Source: Paraburkholderia xenovorans LB400 (GTDB lineage: Bacteria; Pseudomonadota; Gammaproteobacteria; Burkholderiales; Burkholderiaceae). Taken from it: a stretch of 64,000 nt of DNA. Below the pieces are notes generated by a model, which worked only from the letters and a program-made list of their open reading frames with translations, had not been told where the DNA came from and ran no database searches. Shown in pieces: positions 16,584 to 25,835 of the stretch. The stretch's first letter is position 1, and every line of letters begins with the position of its first letter. The position numbers and the translations under genes are program-made. The stretch is from contig NC_007951.1 of NCBI RefSeq assembly GCF_000013645.1, forward strand, positions 3,968,001 to 4,032,000. Direction: 5' to 3'.

Positions 16584-19421
16584 ATGAGCAACAAGAAAGC
16601 CGATTCGAAACCGCAGTCACGCTACCCGGTCAACCTGCTCGACACGCCGTTCCCGATGCGCGGCGATTTGCCCAAACGCGAGCCGCAATGGGTCAAGGAA
16701 TGGCAGGAACGCAAGGTCTACGAGACGATCCGCGCCGCCAGCAAGGGCCGCAAGAAGTTCATCCTGCACGACGGCCCGCCGTATGCGAACGGCGACATCC
16801 ACCTCGGCCACGCGGTGAACAAGATCCTGAAGGACATGATCGTCAAGGCGCGCAATCTGGCGGGCTTCGACGCGGTCTACGTGCCGGGCTGGGATTGCCA
16901 CGGCATGCCGATCGAAATCCAGATCGAAAAGCAGTTCGGCAAATCGCTGCCGGCCGCCGAAGTCATGCAGAAGGCGCGCGCCTACGCGACCGAGCAGATC
17001 GAAAAGCAGAAGGTCGGCTTCCGGCGTCTGGGCGTGCTCGGCGACTGGGACAATCCGTACAAGACCATGAACTTCACCAACGAGGCCGGCGAAATCCGCG
17101 CGCTCGCGAAGATCATGGAAAAAGGCTACGTGTTCCGCGGCCTCAAGCCGGTGAACTGGTGTTTCGACTGCGGCTCGGCGCTCGCCGAAGCGGAAGTCGA
17201 GTACAAGGACAAGACCGATCCGACCATCGACGTGCTGTTCAGCTTCGCCGAGCCGGAAAAGACCGCGCAGGCGTTCGGCTTGAATGCACTGCCGCGCAAC
17301 GAAGGCGGCATCGTGATCTGGACCACCACGCCGTGGACCATCCCCGCCAACCAGGCGCTGAACCTGCACCCGGAAATCGTCTACGCGCTGGTCGATACGT
17401 CGCGCGGCCTGCTGATCCTCGCGCAAGAGCGCGTTGAAGCATGCCTGAAACAATACGGTCTGGAAGGCACGATCGTCGCCACCACGCCGGGCGCGAAGCT
17501 CGTCAATCTGCGTTTCAACCACCCGCTTGCGTCCGCGCATCCGAGCTACAAGCGCACCTCGCCGGTCTATCTCGGCGACTACGTGACTACCGAATCGGGC
17601 ACGGGCGTCGTGCACTCGTCGCCGGCGTATGGCGTGGAAGACTTCGTGTCGTGCAAGGCGCACGGCATGTCCGACTCGGACATCATCAATCCGGTGATGG
17701 GCGACGGCCGCTATATCGAATCGCTCGCGCTGTTCGGCGGCCTGTCGATCTGGGCGGCCAATCCGCAGATCGTCGAGGCGCTGCAAGGCGCCGGCACGCT
17801 GATGCGCACCGAGAACTACACGCACAGCTACATGCACTGCTGGCGCCACAAGACGCCGATCATCTACCGTGCCACGTCGCAATGGTTCGCCGGCATGGAC
17901 GTGAAGCCGAACGACACCGACAGGACGCTGCGCGAAACCGCGCTCGAAGGCATCGAGAACACCGCGTTCTATCCGGCGTGGGGCAAGCAGCGCCTCTTCA
18001 GCATGATCGCGAACCGCCCGGACTGGACGCTGTCGCGCCAACGCCAATGGGGCGTGCCGATGGCGTTCTTCGTGCACAAGGAAACCGGCGAGCTGCATCC
18101 GCGTACCCTGGAATTGCTCGAAGAAGTCGCGCAACGCGTCGAGAAGGCCGGCATCGAAGCCTGGCAGTCGCTCGACCCGCGCGAACTGCTCGGCGACGAG
18201 GCCAACATGTACGAGAAGAACCGCGACACGCTGGACGTGTGGTTCGATTCGGGCACCACGCACTGGCACGTGCTGCGCGGCTCGCACAAAGACGAACTGC
18301 AATTCCCCGCCGACCTGTATCTGGAAGGCTCGGACCAGCACCGCGGCTGGTTCCACTCGTCGCTCCTGACCGCTTCGATGCTCGACGGCCGCCCGCCGTA
18401 TAACGCGCTGCTCACGCACGGTTTCACCGTGGACGGCGAAGGCCGCAAGATGAGCAAGTCGCTCGGCAACGGTATCGATCCGCATGAAGTGGCGAACCGC
18501 CTCGGCGCGGAAATCATCCGCCTGTGGATCGCCTCGACCGATTACTCGGGCGAACTGGCGATCTCGGAAGAAATCCTGAAGCGCGTCACGGAAGGTTATC
18601 GCCGTATCCGCAACACGCTGCGCTTCCTGCTCGCGAACCTGTCGGACTTCGACTTCGCGCAACACGCGCGTCCGGTCGAAGACTGGCTCGAGATCGACCG
18701 CTATGCGGTGGCGCTGTCGGCGAATCTGCAAAACGACATCCTCTCGCATTACGAGAAGTACGAGTTCCACCCGGTGGTCGCCAAGCTGCAGACGTTCTGC
18801 TCGGAAGACCTCGGCGGCTTCTATCTGGACGTGCTGAAAGACCGTCTGTACACGACCGCCGCGGACTCCGTCGCGCGCCGTGCGGCGCAAACCGCGCTGT
18901 ATCACATCGCGCACGGCCTGCTGCGTCTGATGGCGCCGTTCCTGTCGTTCACCGCGGAAGAAGCGTGGAAGATCTTCGAGCCGAACAGCGAGACGATCTT
19001 CACCGAGACGTATCACGCGTTCCCGGCCGTGCCGGAAGCCGGCGCGCTGCTCGACAAATGGACGCTCCTGCGCGCCGCGCGCAGCGACGTGACCAAGGCG
19101 CTGGAGGAAGCACGCGTCGCAAACCTGATCGGCTCGTCGTTGCAGGCGGAAGTGGAAATCCGCGCAAGCGGCGCACGCTACGACGCGCTCACGAGTCTCG
19201 GCGACGACCTGAAGTTCGTGCTGATCACGTCGGCGGCGAGCGTGGTGAAGGTGGACAGCGAAGCGGAAGAAGGCGTCGAAGTGATCGCCTCGAAGTATCT
19301 GAAATGCGAACGCTGCTGGCACTATCGCGCGGACGTCGGCGCGAACGCCGAACACCCCACGCTGTGCGGCCGCTGCTTCAGCAATCTGTTCGGCAACGGT
19401 GAAACCAGGAGCGCGGCATAA
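16584..19421 (+). CDS. ileS: Isoleucyl-tRNA synthetase
   Basis: A 945-residue class I synthetase. The HIGH motif appears as PPYANGDIHLGHAVNK near residues 65-80, and KMSKS as RKMSKSLGNGIDPHE near residue 624. The editing (CP1) domain lies between them. The C-terminus has the bacterial zinc finger CERCWHY plus LCGRCFSNL. The stop overlaps the lspA start (TAATG). Confidence 0.98.
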   Translation: MSNKKADSKPQSRYPVNLLDTPFPMRGDLPKREPQWVKEWQERKVYETIRAASKGRKKFILHDGPPYANGDIHLGHAVNKILKDMIVKARNLAGFDAVYVPGWDCHGMPIEIQIEKQFGKSLPAAEVMQKARAYATEQIEKQKVGFRRLGVLGDWDNPYKTMNFTNEAGEIRALAKIMEKGYVFRGLKPVNWCFDCGSALAEAEVEYKDKTDPTIDVLFSFAEPEKTAQAFGLNALPRNEGGIVIWTTTPWTIPANQALNLHPEIVYALVDTSRGLLILAQERVEACLKQYGLEGTIVATTPGAKLVNLRFNHPLASAHPSYKRTSPVYLGDYVTTESGTGVVHSSPAYGVEDFVSCKAHGMSDSDIINPVMGDGRYIESLALFGGLSIWAANPQIVEALQGAGTLMRTENYTHSYMHCWRHKTPIIYRATSQWFAGMDVKPNDTDRTLRETALEGIENTAFYPAWGKQRLFSMIANRPDWTLSRQRQWGVPMAFFVHKETGELHPRTLELLEEVAQRVEKAGIEAWQSLDPRELLGDEANMYEKNRDTLDVWFDSGTTHWHVLRGSHKDELQFPADLYLEGSDQHRGWFHSSLLTASMLDGRPPYNALLTHGFTVDGEGRKMSKSLGNGIDPHEVANRLGAEIIRLWIASTDYSGELAISEEILKRVTEGYRRIRNTLRFLLANLSDFDFAQHARPVEDWLEIDRYAVALSANLQNDILSHYEKYEFHPVVAKLQTFCSEDLGGFYLDVLKDRLYTTAADSVARRAAQTALYHIAHGLLRLMAPFLSFTAEEAWKIFEPNSETIFTETYHAFPAVPEAGALLDKWTLLRAARSDVTKALEEARVANLIGSSLQAEVEIRASGARYDALTSLGDDLKFVLITSAASVVKVDSEAEEGVEVIASKYLKCERCWHYRADVGANAEHPTLCGRCFSNLFGNGETRSAA

Positions 19422-19939
19422 TGGCGAGAACCATGTCGAAAACCGCGTCGAAAACATCTGCTGCAAACGGTTCGCTGGCGCCCTGGCTCGGGGTCGCGCT
19501 GATCGTCATCCTGTTCGACCAGCTGACGAAAATCGCGGTCCAGAAAGTGTTCGCCTACGGCGTCGCGCATGAGGTCACGTCGTTTTTCAACCTGATCCTC
19601 GTGTACAACCGCGGCGCGGCATTCAGCTTCCTCGCGATGGCGGGCGGCTGGCAACGCTGGGCGTTCACCGCGCTCGGCGTGGTGGCCGCGCTGGTGATCT
19701 GCTATCTGCTCAAGCGCCACGGCGGCCAGAAAATGTTCTGCACGGCGCTCGCGCTGATTCTCGGCGGCGCGCTCGGCAACGTGATCGACCGGCTCGCGTA
19801 TGGCCACGTGATCGATTTCCTCGATTTCCATGTGCGCACGTGGCATTGGCCGGCATTCAATCTCGCCGACAGCGCGATCACCGTCGGCGCGGTCCTGCTC
19901 GTGCTCGACGAGTTGCGGCGCGTGCGCGGCGCACGCTAA
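19421..19939 (+). CDS. lspA: Lipoprotein signal peptidase (signal peptidase II) LspA
   Basis: A 172-residue inner-membrane aspartyl protease that cleaves prolipoproteins. The catalytic aspartates are in GNVIDRLAYGHVIDFLDF and FNLADSAITVG. VYNRGAAFSF is also conserved, and about four membrane segments are visible. It begins inside the ileS stop, so it is coupled to ileS. It would process the window's own lipoproteins, such as LivK, the beta-propeller protein and the glycine-zipper protein. Confidence 0.97.
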   Translation: MARTMSKTASKTSAANGSLAPWLGVALIVILFDQLTKIAVQKVFAYGVAHEVTSFFNLILVYNRGAAFSFLAMAGGWQRWAFTALGVVAALVICYLLKRHGGQKMFCTALALILGGALGNVIDRLAYGHVIDFLDFHVRTWHWPAFNLADSAITVGAVLLVLDELRRVRGAR

Positions 19940-20056
19940 CGCCGCGCAGGTTCACCACGCTCAAGACTCGCGCAGCCGTACGGTTCGAAAGGCGCGGTGG
20001 CGGGGAGGCAACGCCCCGCGCCGCTGAGCGCCACCACGCTTTGTCGGAGGCTTTCG

Positions 20057-21271
20057 TTGGCAACCGCAGAACTCGCAGGAAAACACCTCGTCCTCGGCAT
20101 GACGGGCGGCATTGCCTGCTACAAGATCGCCGAACTCACGCGTCTGTTGACCAAGGCCGGCGCGACCGTGCAGGTCGTCATGACCGAAGCGGCCACGCAG
20201 TTCATCACTCCCGTCACCATGCAGGCGCTGTCCGGCCGTCCGGTCTACACGAGCCAGTGGGACGGGCGTGTGCCGAACAATATGGCCCATATCGATCTGT
20301 CGCGTGAAGCGGATGCGATCGTGATCGCGCCCGCCTCCACCGATTTCCTCGCCAAACTCGCGCACGGCATGGCCGACGACCTGCTGTCCACATTGTGCGT
20401 CGCCCGCGATTGTCCGCTGCTGGTGGTGCCGGCCATGAACCGGCAGATGTGGCAGAACGCCGCCACGCAACGCAACGTCGCGCAATTGCGCGCGGACGGC
20501 GTCGAAGTGCTCGGCCCCGATTCCGGCCCGCAAGCGTGCGGCGAAGTCGGCGACGGCCGCATGCTCGAAGCCGCCGCCACGTACGAAGCCATCGCCTCGT
20601 TCTTCACGCCGAAAATCCTCAGCGGCCGGCGCGTGCTGCTGACCGCCGGGCCGACCTTCGAACCGCTCGATCCGGTGCGCGGCATCACCAACCGCTCCAG
20701 CGGCAAGATGGGTTTTGCGCTGGCGCGCGCCGCGCAACAGGCGGGCGCCGAGGTGCATCTGGTGGCCGGCCCGGTCGCGCTGGAAACGCCTTGGGGCGTG
20801 TTCCGCCAGGACGTGCAAACCGCCCAGCAGATGCACGACGCGGTGATGCACTCCGTCGCGGACGCCGACATCTTCATCGGCGTGGCCGCGGTGGCAGACT
20901 GGCGCGTCGATCACGCCAGCGAGCACAAGATCAAGAAGACCGCGGATCGTGCGCTGCCGAGCTTCACCTTTGTCGAAAATCCGGACATTCTGGCCTCGGT
21001 GGCAAAACTGCCGCATCCGCCGTTCACGGTCGGCTTCGCCGCGGAAAGCGGCGACCTCGAAATCCACGGCGAAGAAAAGCGCGTGCGCAAAAATGTGCCG
21101 CTGCTGATCGGCAATCTCGGCCCGCAGACTTTTGGCCTCGACGACAACGAAGTGATCCTGTTCGAAGCAGGCGGCGCGACCAGGCTGCCACGCGCCGACA
21201 AGCAGACGCTCGCGCGCGCGCTGATCGCGGAAATCGCGAGGCGTCTGCCCGACACAAGTCTGATTCGCTGA
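20057..21271 (+). CDS. coaBC: Bifunctional phosphopantothenoylcysteine decarboxylase / phosphopantothenate-cysteine ligase CoaBC
   Basis: A 404-residue enzyme of coenzyme A synthesis. The N-terminal flavin decarboxylase has LGMTGGIACYKIAELTR, HIDLSREADAIVIAPASTDFLAK and PAMNRQMW. The C-terminal ligase has LLTAGPTFEPLDPVRGITN, RSSGKMGFALA and AAVADWRV. The start is taken as TTG 20057, because GGAGG at 20046-20050 lies 6 bp before it. An upstream in-frame ATG at 19997 would add 20 residues with no family match. It is 117 bp after lspA. Confidence 0.95.
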   Translation: MATAELAGKHLVLGMTGGIACYKIAELTRLLTKAGATVQVVMTEAATQFITPVTMQALSGRPVYTSQWDGRVPNNMAHIDLSREADAIVIAPASTDFLAKLAHGMADDLLSTLCVARDCPLLVVPAMNRQMWQNAATQRNVAQLRADGVEVLGPDSGPQACGEVGDGRMLEAAATYEAIASFFTPKILSGRRVLLTAGPTFEPLDPVRGITNRSSGKMGFALARAAQQAGAEVHLVAGPVALETPWGVFRQDVQTAQQMHDAVMHSVADADIFIGVAAVADWRVDHASEHKIKKTADRALPSFTFVENPDILASVAKLPHPPFTVGFAAESGDLEIHGEEKRVRKNVPLLIGNLGPQTFGLDDNEVILFEAGGATRLPRADKQTLARALIAEIARRLPDTSLIR

Positions 21272-21350
21272 GCCGTCACGGCGGCACGTGCCTCAATGCG
21301 GCCGCCGTGAGTCGCGCCAGCGAACTGGAATCATCTGGAGCGGTACTGAC

Positions 21351-22370
21351 ATGACGCGACTATCCGTACTCGATCAAACGCCGGTGATTGCCGGGCACTC
21401 GGTGGCGGACGCGATTGCCGCCACGGTTGAACTCGCGCAACTCGCCGACGACCTCGGCTACACGCGTTACTGGTGCGCCGAGCATCATGGCCTGCGTGGC
21501 GTGTCGAATCCCTGCCCCGAGGTGATGCTGGCGCGCCTCGGCAGCGTGACGGACCACATCCGGCTGGGCTCCGGCGGCGTGATGCTGCCGTACTACAGCC
21601 CGTTCAAGGTCGCCGAGCAATTCATGATGCTCGAGGCGCTGTTTCCCAATCGTATCGATCTGGGCGTGGGACGCGCGCCGGGCGGCGACATGCGCACCGC
21701 GCAAGCGGTCGCCGCCGGCGACTATAATCGCGGCGACATTTTCCCGCAGCAGGTGGCCGATCTGCTCGGCCTGATGCACGGCACGTTGCCCGCCGATCAC
21801 ATTGCGGGCGGCGTGCTGCTGCAGCCGCAAATCGATACGCGCCCGCAAGTATGGATGCTGGGGTCGAGTGAATTCGGCGGATTGCTGGCCGCGCAACTCG
21901 GCATTCCGTTTGCATTTGCGCACTTCATCAACGCGCATTTCGGGCATCAGGTCGCGCATGCGTATCGTGAGCGCTTCAAGGCCGGCCAGGACATACAGCA
22001 AGCGTATCTGGCCGCCGCCGTGTTCGTGATCTGCGCGGACACCGAACAGGACGCCGCTGATCTGGAAAAAGCCGTCGACCTGCGCCGCGTGCAGATGGCC
22101 TATGGTTTGAACGAACCGATTCCGTCCATCGAACAGGGCATTGCGCAGGAGTACGGCGAGCGCGAGCAACTCGTGATCTCGCGCGAAAAGCCGCGCAGTA
22201 TCATCGGCACGCCCGCAACCGTCACTGAACGGCTTCATGTGTTGCAGGAGCAGTTCGAGGCGGACGAGCTGATCGTGCTCACGGTTGCGGGCAGCTATCG
22301 CGCCCGGTTGCGCTCCTATGAACTTCTTGCCGAGGCGTTCCAGCTCGAACGCCCGGCGTCCACTCCTTAA
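21351..22370 (+). CDS. Luciferase-like (LLM class) flavin-dependent monooxygenase
   Basis: A 339-residue protein of the bacterial luciferase-like superfamily. It resembles the YhbW-type group with MTRLSVLDQTPVIAGHS, YTRYWCAEHHGLRGVSNPCPEV and the conserved RIDLGVGRAPGGD block. It probably uses reduced FMN. The substrate is unknown, and many members of this group have no assigned reaction. It lies between coaBC and dut in the same direction with short gaps (79 and 13 bp), so it may be carried by their transcript. Confidence 0.88.
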   Translation: MTRLSVLDQTPVIAGHSVADAIAATVELAQLADDLGYTRYWCAEHHGLRGVSNPCPEVMLARLGSVTDHIRLGSGGVMLPYYSPFKVAEQFMMLEALFPNRIDLGVGRAPGGDMRTAQAVAAGDYNRGDIFPQQVADLLGLMHGTLPADHIAGGVLLQPQIDTRPQVWMLGSSEFGGLLAAQLGIPFAFAHFINAHFGHQVAHAYRERFKAGQDIQQAYLAAAVFVICADTEQDAADLEKAVDLRRVQMAYGLNEPIPSIEQGIAQEYGEREQLVISREKPRSIIGTPATVTERLHVLQEQFEADELIVLTVAGSYRARLRSYELLAEAFQLERPASTP

Positions 22371-22383
22371 CCTTCCAACCTGC

Positions 22384-22830
22384 ATGAAACTCGACCTGAA
22401 GATCCTCGATGCGCGCATGCGCGATCAGCTCCCGGCTTACGCCACCACCGGCAGCGCGGGCCTCGACCTGCGCGCGTGCCTCGACGAACCGTTGACGCTG
22501 AAGCCCGGCGAAACCGCGCTAGTGCCGACGGGCCTCGCAATTCACGTCGGCGATCCGGGCTATGCCGCATTGATTCTGCCGCGCTCGGGATTGGGGCATA
22601 AACACGGAATCGTGCTCGGCAACCTGGTCGGCCTGATCGATTCGGATTACCAGGGTCAGCTAATGATCTCGACGTGGAATCGCGGCGAAACCACCTTCGT
22701 GCTGAACCCAATGGAGCGCCTGGCGCAACTGGTTATCGTGCCGGTCGTGCAGGCGGAGTTCAATATCGTCGACGACTTCGAAACCAGCGAGCGTGGTGCG
22801 GGTGGTTTCGGCAGCACGGGCAAGCATTAA
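22384..22830 (+). CDS. dut: Deoxyuridine 5'-triphosphate nucleotidohydrolase (dUTPase)
   Basis: A 148-residue trimeric dUTPase that removes dUTP and supplies dUMP. All five motifs are visible: GSAGLDLRA, LPRSGLGHKHG, GLIDSDYQGQL, MERLAQLVIVPV and the C-terminal P-loop-like RGAGGFGSTG. Start ATG 22384 (MKLDLKILDARM) matches the family. The gene is close to coaBC, as in many proteobacteria. Confidence 0.97.
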   Translation: MKLDLKILDARMRDQLPAYATTGSAGLDLRACLDEPLTLKPGETALVPTGLAIHVGDPGYAALILPRSGLGHKHGIVLGNLVGLIDSDYQGQLMISTWNRGETTFVLNPMERLAQLVIVPVVQAEFNIVDDFETSERGAGGFGSTGKH

Positions 22831-23257
22831 GACAGATTTTCCCCAAAGCCGTGCTGGCTGAGCCCAATCCGGCACGGCTTTCTCCCTCGCTTCGCGCCCT
22901 CCTCGCGACTTTCTCCGGCGAACCAAATTCGGAATTATCCGATTTGGACCTTCAATTCTCCCACCTATAAATCAACCACCAGCTTCGCCGATCTATCCGG
23001 CCACACCTGCTGATTGATTGCCGGCCATCTCACGTTCCCGTTTTCCAGTTCCCGCTTCTCGCTTCTCGTTTCTGAGTTCCGTCAAAGCCAGACAAAGGAG
23101 GCTCGTATCGCCATCACGACCGTCAAGCCGTAGATTTACTTAGTGATCCATACCATAGCGAATCTGGTACGGATGCATTGCCCTCCGGACAGAACTTTTT
23201 CTTCGCCCATCCGGGCAAGCAACCCGAGTTCACCGGACTAACCTGAATGGAGCCAAC
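22831..23257 (+). other. 427-bp intergenic region with an imperfect inverted repeat
   Basis: No gene is seen. A pyrimidine-rich stretch lies around 23035-23080. A dyad, ATCCATACCA (23146-23155) and TGGTACGGAT (23165-23174), matches at nine of ten positions with a 9-bp centre, 84 bp before the next start codon. It may be an operator for the gene at 23258. A GGAGCC ribosome site precedes the ATG. Confidence 0.5.
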
Positions 23258-25768
23258 ATGAAGATCGAATATGATGCAATCGTCGGCCCGGGTGCCAATG
23301 AATGGTATGGCACGATCATCGTCTCCAACCTGCGCTATGAAGACGGCAGCGCTGTCAACGTCAGCGAATTCCTCGCATTCAACTTCCATTCGCCGGCCAA
23401 TCTGGACGCCACGGCCGTCCAGCCGCAGTTCGTCAGCTGGGTCGTCGGCGAGACTTCCGTGCAGGCATCGCAAATCGGCGACGGCAACTACGACGTCACC
23501 GTGACGATACCGTTCACCACGCCTTATACGATGCAGCCGCCCGATCAGATCACGATCGGCATCAACGGCAATCTGGTCGCCGATCCGGATACCTGGCTCG
23601 ACTCATTCGTGTTCGCAGCCGATCACGAACCGACCATCTTCGGCACGGTGTCCGCCGCGTGCGAGGCGGTGCCGGACCCGTCGCTGGCGAGCGTGACGCC
23701 CGTTCTCACGCTCGCCCAGGGCAGCATGGTCACCACCTTGCCACTCAGCTACGGCGAGAGCGTCACCGTAAGTCTCGAACAGGGCGGCTATACCGTGAGC
23801 GGCGACAGCGTTGCCACTGCCGATGAGACCGTTGTTGCGCCGCTCGTCATCAATCCCACCTCGGTGGACGTCACCGCAGGCAATACCTCGACGATCAGAG
23901 TGACATTCGGGCCAGTGGAGCGATATTGCGCGCTCGATATTTCGATCGGGTCGCTCACTGGTCTGTCGAAGCAAACGCTCAGCGTTACGTTGACCGACAG
24001 CAAGACCGGCAACACGCTCTCTGCATTCGACGCAACCACGAACAGCGTGACATCGCTGCGCAAACTGCCGCCGTCGGGCACTGCGCGTGTATCGATACAA
24101 AACGTCGCGCTGAACGATGTCAACTACACGTTCGAGGTGCCGGACATCAAGCTGACAAACGCGCTGCAGAAGGTGACTATCGACAACTCGATGATGGCGA
24201 GCACGCCCGTCAACACGTCGGGATACGTCAAGGTGCCGATCAATGTCACCGCCGAACAGGCGCTCGATCGGCAGATCGACGTGCGCCTGATCGGCGACGA
24301 CATGAGTTATCTGCAGACGGTCGCCGTCAAATCGCAGCAGACCGTTTTCGCGGCGCTGGTCAAGCCTGGCCAGTATGCAGTGGAGGCCGGCGACTTCCTG
24401 TCGGCGGCCGTCGTATATGCGGTCGACACGCCGGCGCAATTGAGCGTGAGCGGCGACGGCCACGTCGAACTCGACGTCACCGTCGGTGCATCCGCCAATC
24501 TCCACGTGCGGGGCTTCCCCGAGTATCTGTGCTTCGGCGGCTGCGCCGATCTGCAGCCGAGCAATCTGGCGGACTTCGCCGCGGCGCGCGCGACGTCGGT
24601 CTTCGATTACGCCGGCACTGACGGCGCCGGCGACTCGAACGTGTTCCTCACCGACGACGTCCAGACCAGAACGACGATCACGCTCGCCCGCAATGTCGAA
24701 ACGCAACTGGGCAACCTGCAGCCCGTGCTGCCCGTGATGGTCTCGTACACCTGCAACCTGTCGCTCGGCGACACGCCGACGATCCTCGCCAACGCCGACG
24801 CTCACGCACACAGCTTCGCGAACTACATCCTCGCGCTCAACATCGCCACCGAGGCGATCGACAACGCTCACCCGGTGCCGGCGGGCTTCATCGTGAACCC
24901 CGACTTTCTCGGCGCGTGCGAGCAGGCCAACTTCAGCGCGACCTACGCGATGCCGGTGCGCGGGCCGCTGCAAACCGCGCTCGACCATTGGTCGCTCTCC
25001 GTGGCGATTCCCAGCAACATCACCGAGGACATTGCGGGCTACGTCCTCGCCGTCAACTGGTTGACTCGCACCGTGGCGCCGGCCGTGACTTTCGGCTGGC
25101 AGATCAATCTATGGGGCGTCGGCTACTCGGAGTGGATTTATGAGGACACCGACAAAACGGCGCAAATGGCGCAGCAGACGGCGGACTATATTGCGAGCCT
25201 CGGCGTGTACGACGGCCCGTACGCGCCCGACTTCCTCGCGATCGACCGCTACGAAGCGGACGACTTCACGCAGCGCGCGTACGTGAACGGCTACTGCTAT
25301 GGTCCTCGCGAATGGAAACGCTACTTCGATTTTTGCAGAACGGTGAGCCGCGCACTCAAGTTACCGGTCATGCCGTGGCAGGTTCCCGCGAGCCGCATTC
25401 CGAATACGACCGACCCGGTCGCGAAGGACTTCGACTCCCAACACTGGGGAACCGGTGGCAGTTGCCTGCTGGGCGATCCGGCAATCGGCTCCGACTACCG
25501 CAACGTGCATCCGACCATTCTGGCGCTGCAATTCCCGTCAGTATTCCAGCAATACATGGGTGTCACGGCGGAGGACATGTTCCTGCGTTCCGAACCGTTC
25601 GACATTTCGAATCCGATGTACGGCGACTTCCCGTTGCGCGGTATCTTCAGCGTCCTGCTGGGCGGTGGAGCGACAACCGGCATCGTCTCGGCGATCGGCA
25701 ACCCCGAGGCGTGGACTAGAGAAAAGCTGAATGCCTACATGAACGATCCGATCAGGTTCGATCAATAA
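23258..25768 (+). CDS. Large beta-rich protein with a C-terminal glycosidase-like region, function unknown
   Basis: An 836-residue protein I cannot name. Residues 1-125 look like a beta-sandwich, possibly carbohydrate-binding (FLAFNFHSPANLDATAVQPQ; IPFTTPYTMQPPDQITIGIN). Residues 130-430 appear to be repeated Ig-like or carboxypeptidase-regulatory-like beta modules (LSYGESVTVSLEQGGYTV; VFAALVKPGQYAVEAGDFLS). Residues 440-836 look like a TIM-barrel enzyme domain with many aromatic residues and acidic clusters (FLAIDRYEADDF; LKLPVMPWQVPASRIP). There is no signal peptide from ATG 23258, odd for a protein of this style. It is single, between dut and clpA, with its own control region and terminator. 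A glycoside hydrolase is a guess from texture, not a proven match. Confidence 0.7.
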   Translation: MKIEYDAIVGPGANEWYGTIIVSNLRYEDGSAVNVSEFLAFNFHSPANLDATAVQPQFVSWVVGETSVQASQIGDGNYDVTVTIPFTTPYTMQPPDQITIGINGNLVADPDTWLDSFVFAADHEPTIFGTVSAACEAVPDPSLASVTPVLTLAQGSMVTTLPLSYGESVTVSLEQGGYTVSGDSVATADETVVAPLVINPTSVDVTAGNTSTIRVTFGPVERYCALDISIGSLTGLSKQTLSVTLTDSKTGNTLSAFDATTNSVTSLRKLPPSGTARVSIQNVALNDVNYTFEVPDIKLTNALQKVTIDNSMMASTPVNTSGYVKVPINVTAEQALDRQIDVRLIGDDMSYLQTVAVKSQQTVFAALVKPGQYAVEAGDFLSAAVVYAVDTPAQLSVSGDGHVELDVTVGASANLHVRGFPEYLCFGGCADLQPSNLADFAAARATSVFDYAGTDGAGDSNVFLTDDVQTRTTITLARNVETQLGNLQPVLPVMVSYTCNLSLGDTPTILANADAHAHSFANYILALNIATEAIDNAHPVPAGFIVNPDFLGACEQANFSATYAMPVRGPLQTALDHWSLSVAIPSNITEDIAGYVLAVNWLTRTVAPAVTFGWQINLWGVGYSEWIYEDTDKTAQMAQQTADYIASLGVYDGPYAPDFLAIDRYEADDFTQRAYVNGYCYGPREWKRYFDFCRTVSRALKLPVMPWQVPASRIPNTTDPVAKDFDSQHWGTGGSCLLGDPAIGSDYRNVHPTILALQFPSVFQQYMGVTAEDMFLRSEPFDISNPMYGDFPLRGIFSVLLGGGATTGIVSAIGNPEAWTREKLNAYMNDPIRFDQ

Positions 25769-25782
25769 CACCAGCCCTAAAG

Positions 25783-25816
25783 AAAAACGGCGTGGACCTG
25801 AGTCCACGCCGTTTTT
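25783..25816. terminator. Bidirectional terminator between the 836-residue gene and clpA
   Basis: AAAAACGGCGTGGAC-CTGA-GTCCACGCCGTTTTTT: a perfect 15-bp-arm stem with A/T tails in the gap between convergent genes. Confidence 0.92.
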
Positions 25817-25835
25817 TCAGTGCTACCGTTTGCGC

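Noticed and set aside
16617..19466. A 949-codon minus-strand open frame opposite ileS
   Set aside because: It is a GC-bias shadow, Arg/His/Gln-rich with no domain; ileS explains the sequence. The same holds for long antisense frames over fusA, clpA, icd, katG and nadB.
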